Positions 62,381-64,000 of a DNA stretch of 64,000 bases are shown in pieces. The DNA is taken from positions 62,001 through 126,000 of the forward strand of contig NZ_JBEBMH010000007.1 of the NCBI RefSeq assembly GCF_040081985.1, written 5' to 3'. Position numbers and translations under genes: made by a program. This DNA comes from Kumtagia yinganensis. GTDB lineage: Bacteria; Pseudomonadota; Alphaproteobacteria; Rhizobiales; Rhizobiaceae. Numbering within the stretch: the first letter of the stretch is position 1; every line of letters starts with the position of its first letter. The notes beneath the pieces were generated by a model. That model made no database searches and was not told the origin of the DNA. It saw nothing but the letters and a program-made list of their open reading frames with translations.

Positions 62381-63480
62381 AGGTCGGCGACACGCACTAC
62401 CGCACCATCTGGCTGAACAAGGATGGCCGCTCGGTCGACATCATCGACCAGCGCTGGCTGCCCCATGCTTTCCGAATCGAGACAGTGGACACGGTCGACG
62501 GCATCGCCACGGCGATCCGCGACATGTGGGTGCGCGGGGCGCCGCTGATCGGGGTGACCGCCGCCTATGGCGTCGCCTTGCAGATGGCGGACGATCCCTC
62601 CGACGAGGCGCTGAAAGCCGTCTGGCATAAGCTCCACGAGACGCGCCCGACCGCCATCAATCTGCGCTGGGCGTTGGACGAGATGACGCGCGTGCTGAAA
62701 GCTTTGCCGGCTTCCGAACGGGCCAAGGCTGCCTATAAACGCGCGGCAGAAATCGCCGACGAGGATGTCGAGCTCAATCGGTCGATCGGCCGCAACGGCC
62801 TGAAGATCATCCGCGACATCGCAGCCCGCAAGAAGCCAGGCGAACCGGTCAACATCCTCACCCATTGCAATGCCGGATGGCTGGCGACCGTCGACTACGG
62901 CACGGCGACCGCGCCGGTCTATCTCGCGGTGGAGGCGGGCATTCCGGTGCACGTCTTCGTCGACGAGACGCGGCCGCGCAACCAGGGAGCCCAGCTCACG
63001 GCTTGGGAGATGGCCGGGCTCGGCGTGCCGCACACTTTGATCGTCGACAATGCCGGCGGGCATCTGATGCAGCACGGCGAGGTCGACATGGTGATCGTCG
63101 GCACCGACCGCACCACCGCCAATGGTGACGTTTGCAACAAGATCGGCACCTATCTGAAGGCGCTCGCCGCCGCCGCCAACGGCGTTCCGTTCTATGTCGG
63201 GCTGCCGTCGCCGACGATCGACTGGACGGTGGCCGACGGGCTCAAGGAAATTCCGATCGAGGAACGCTCCGCCGACGAGGTGTCGCTGGTATGGGGCAGG
63301 GCGGGCAATGGCGAGATCGCGCAGGTCCGCATCTCGCCCGACGCGACGCCGGCCCGCAACCCGGCCTTCGACGTGACGCCGGCGCGGCTGGTGACCGGAC
63401 TGATCACCGAGCGCGGAGTGGCGAAAGCTTCGCGCGAAGGGTTGCTGGAGCTGTTTCCGGAACGCCGCCAGGCTGCCTAG
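62377..63480 (+). CDS. mtnA: S-methyl-5-thioribose-1-phosphate isomerase
   Basis: 367 residues, eIF2B-like fold. RGAPLIGVTAAYG binds phosphate; catalytic Cys164 (LTHCNAG) and Asp244 (VGTDRTTANGD) are both present. It converts the aldose-1-phosphate to the ketose-1-phosphate, the substrate for the aldolase encoded upstream. The last gene of the operon. Confidence 0.96.
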   Translation: MKVGDTHYRTIWLNKDGRSVDIIDQRWLPHAFRIETVDTVDGIATAIRDMWVRGAPLIGVTAAYGVALQMADDPSDEALKAVWHKLHETRPTAINLRWALDEMTRVLKALPASERAKAAYKRAAEIADEDVELNRSIGRNGLKIIRDIAARKKPGEPVNILTHCNAGWLATVDYGTATAPVYLAVEAGIPVHVFVDETRPRNQGAQLTAWEMAGLGVPHTLIVDNAGGHLMQHGEVDMVIVGTDRTTANGDVCNKIGTYLKALAAAANGVPFYVGLPSPTIDWTVADGLKEIPIEERSADEVSLVWGRAGNGEIAQVRISPDATPARNPAFDVTPARLVTGLITERGVAKASREGLLELFPERRQAA

Positions 63481-63820
63481 GCACCGTCAACGACCTGTTT
63501 GAAGCCGGCGAATGTTTTGTGGGAGCCATGCCTGTGACGGGCTTGGCTCCGACGTCACACGTTGCCCCTCGCTTCTGCCCAAAAAATATCCAGTATCCGT
63601 TTTTTGATGCAAAGATAGGCACACTGCCGCCGAGCCTGCGCAAAAAAATCTCACGCCGATACTAAGCCGCGCAAGCATCTTGCAGGGCGAATCCAAGCGG
63701 CGGCACGGTAAACGCCTGTAAACAATCCGTTAATTCTGGGTTTCCGCGACGTCTCCGACAACTGGCACGGGGGTTGCATCGCTTGCTGCGGTGCAACAAC
63801 CCAGTTCCGGAGGTGTCCAT
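63481..63820 (+). other. Intergenic region upstream of urtA
   Basis: 340 bases with no gene. Its downstream end holds a sigma-54 promoter. I do not see a clear paired NtrC site, though one is expected, and no obvious terminator for mtnA. Confidence 0.5.
63763..63778 (+). promoter_or_regulatory. Sigma-54 (RpoN) -24/-12 promoter of urtA
   Basis: TGGCAC, five G, TTGCA: exact match to the consensus TGGCAC-N5-TTGCA. The start codon of urtA is 43 bases further. It implies activation by an enhancer-binding protein, most likely NtrC under nitrogen limitation. Confidence 0.85.
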
Positions 63821-64000
63821 ATGAGGGGTTTCCAAACAACCATAAGAAGTCTGTTCGCGGCGGGGGCGCTGGCGGCCGGCTTGAGCATGGCCGCGCCGGC
63901 CATGGCGCAGGATGACACGATCAAGGTCGGCATCCTGCATTCGCTGTCGGGTACGATGGCGATTTCCGAGACGACGCTGAAGGACACGATGCTGTTCCTC
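63821..64000 (+). CDS. urtA: Urea ABC transporter substrate-binding protein UrtA (5' part)
   Basis: The first 60 codons only. A signal peptide (LFAAGALAAGLSMAAPAMAQ) is followed by IKVGILHSLSGTMAISETTL, the diagnostic UrtA start. GGAGG precedes the ATG at 63821. The gene runs past the window edge; urtBCDE presumably follow. Confidence 0.93.
   Translation, partial: MRGFQTTIRSLFAAGALAAGLSMAAPAMAQDDTIKVGILHSLSGTMAISETTLKDTMLFL

Noticed and set aside
63821..64000. urtA as a sugar importer for the adjacent mtnK-mtnA operon
   Set aside because: The N-terminal sequence is diagnostic for urea-binding UrtA, and it has its own sigma-54 promoter.

Overview
This window reads as a piece of a Rhizobiales chromosome from the Phyllobacteriaceae/Mesorhizobium neighbourhood. 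The assignment is by inference from gene content and order, high GC, typical alphaproteobacterial families (DUF1036, DUF1192, DUF1244, DUF1465/RcdA, DUF2312, Mic60-HemY beside hem genes, a pst operon with long PstC and PstA) and strong GGAGG ribosome binding sites. It is almost entirely genes, mostly chromosomal housekeeping. No phage, insertion sequence, CRISPR array, rRNA or tRNA was seen.

Layout. 1-9559 (minus strand): the 5' end of ftsH, then tilS, cpoB, a small coiled-coil gene, pal, tolB, tolA, tolR, tolQ, and ybgC. This is the Tol-Pal envelope-division machine, interrupted by a plus-strand hexapeptide acyltransferase. 9602-13435: a secreted GH5-type glycosidase, a Tat-exported metallophosphoesterase and an unrecognised basic protein carrying a palindromic insertion. 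13561-18135 (minus): ruvC, rtcB, a VapBC-type toxin-antitoxin pair, ruvA and ruvB, a Holliday-junction cluster with RNA-repair and RNase-toxin genes inside it. 18330-22761: an RcdA homologue, a possible small RNA, a small heme-copper-oxidase-like membrane protein, an acyl-CoA ligase and OpgC. 22947-26490 (minus): tsaD, gpsA, a YciI protein, an EVE protein and a lysine-methyltransferase-like gene. 26593-32659 (plus): hemC, hemD, Mic60, HemY, a TerB-like gene and a glutamine amidotransferase.

32695-46874 is a mosaic: hmgA, a second L36-type ribosomal protein, a TPR lipid-exported protein, an alpha/beta hydrolase, pyruvate kinase, N-formylglutamate amidohydrolase, several small DUF proteins, a quinone oxidoreductase, an MFS carrier, an ArsR regulator, a divergent pair of DUF465 proteins, a formamidase and purEK. 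47045-53312 is a complete phosphate-starvation unit: PHO box, pstSCAB, phoU and phoB. 53469-57751 holds tiny proteins, an MFS exporter, UDP-glucose dehydrogenase and a thioesterase.

The most distinctive region is 57937-63480. It encodes a SorC-type sugar-phosphate regulator, a class II aldolase fused to a short-chain dehydrogenase, a 5-methylthioribose kinase (MtnK) and a methylthioribose-1-phosphate isomerase (MtnA). The classical later methionine-salvage genes (mtnB, mtnC, mtnD) are absent from the cluster. The set fits a one-operon DHAP shunt for 5-methylthioribose or 5-deoxyribose, with the aldehyde-processing step built into the aldolase. The window ends in the start of urtA (urea ABC transporter), preceded by a near-perfect sigma-54 promoter that points to nitrogen control.
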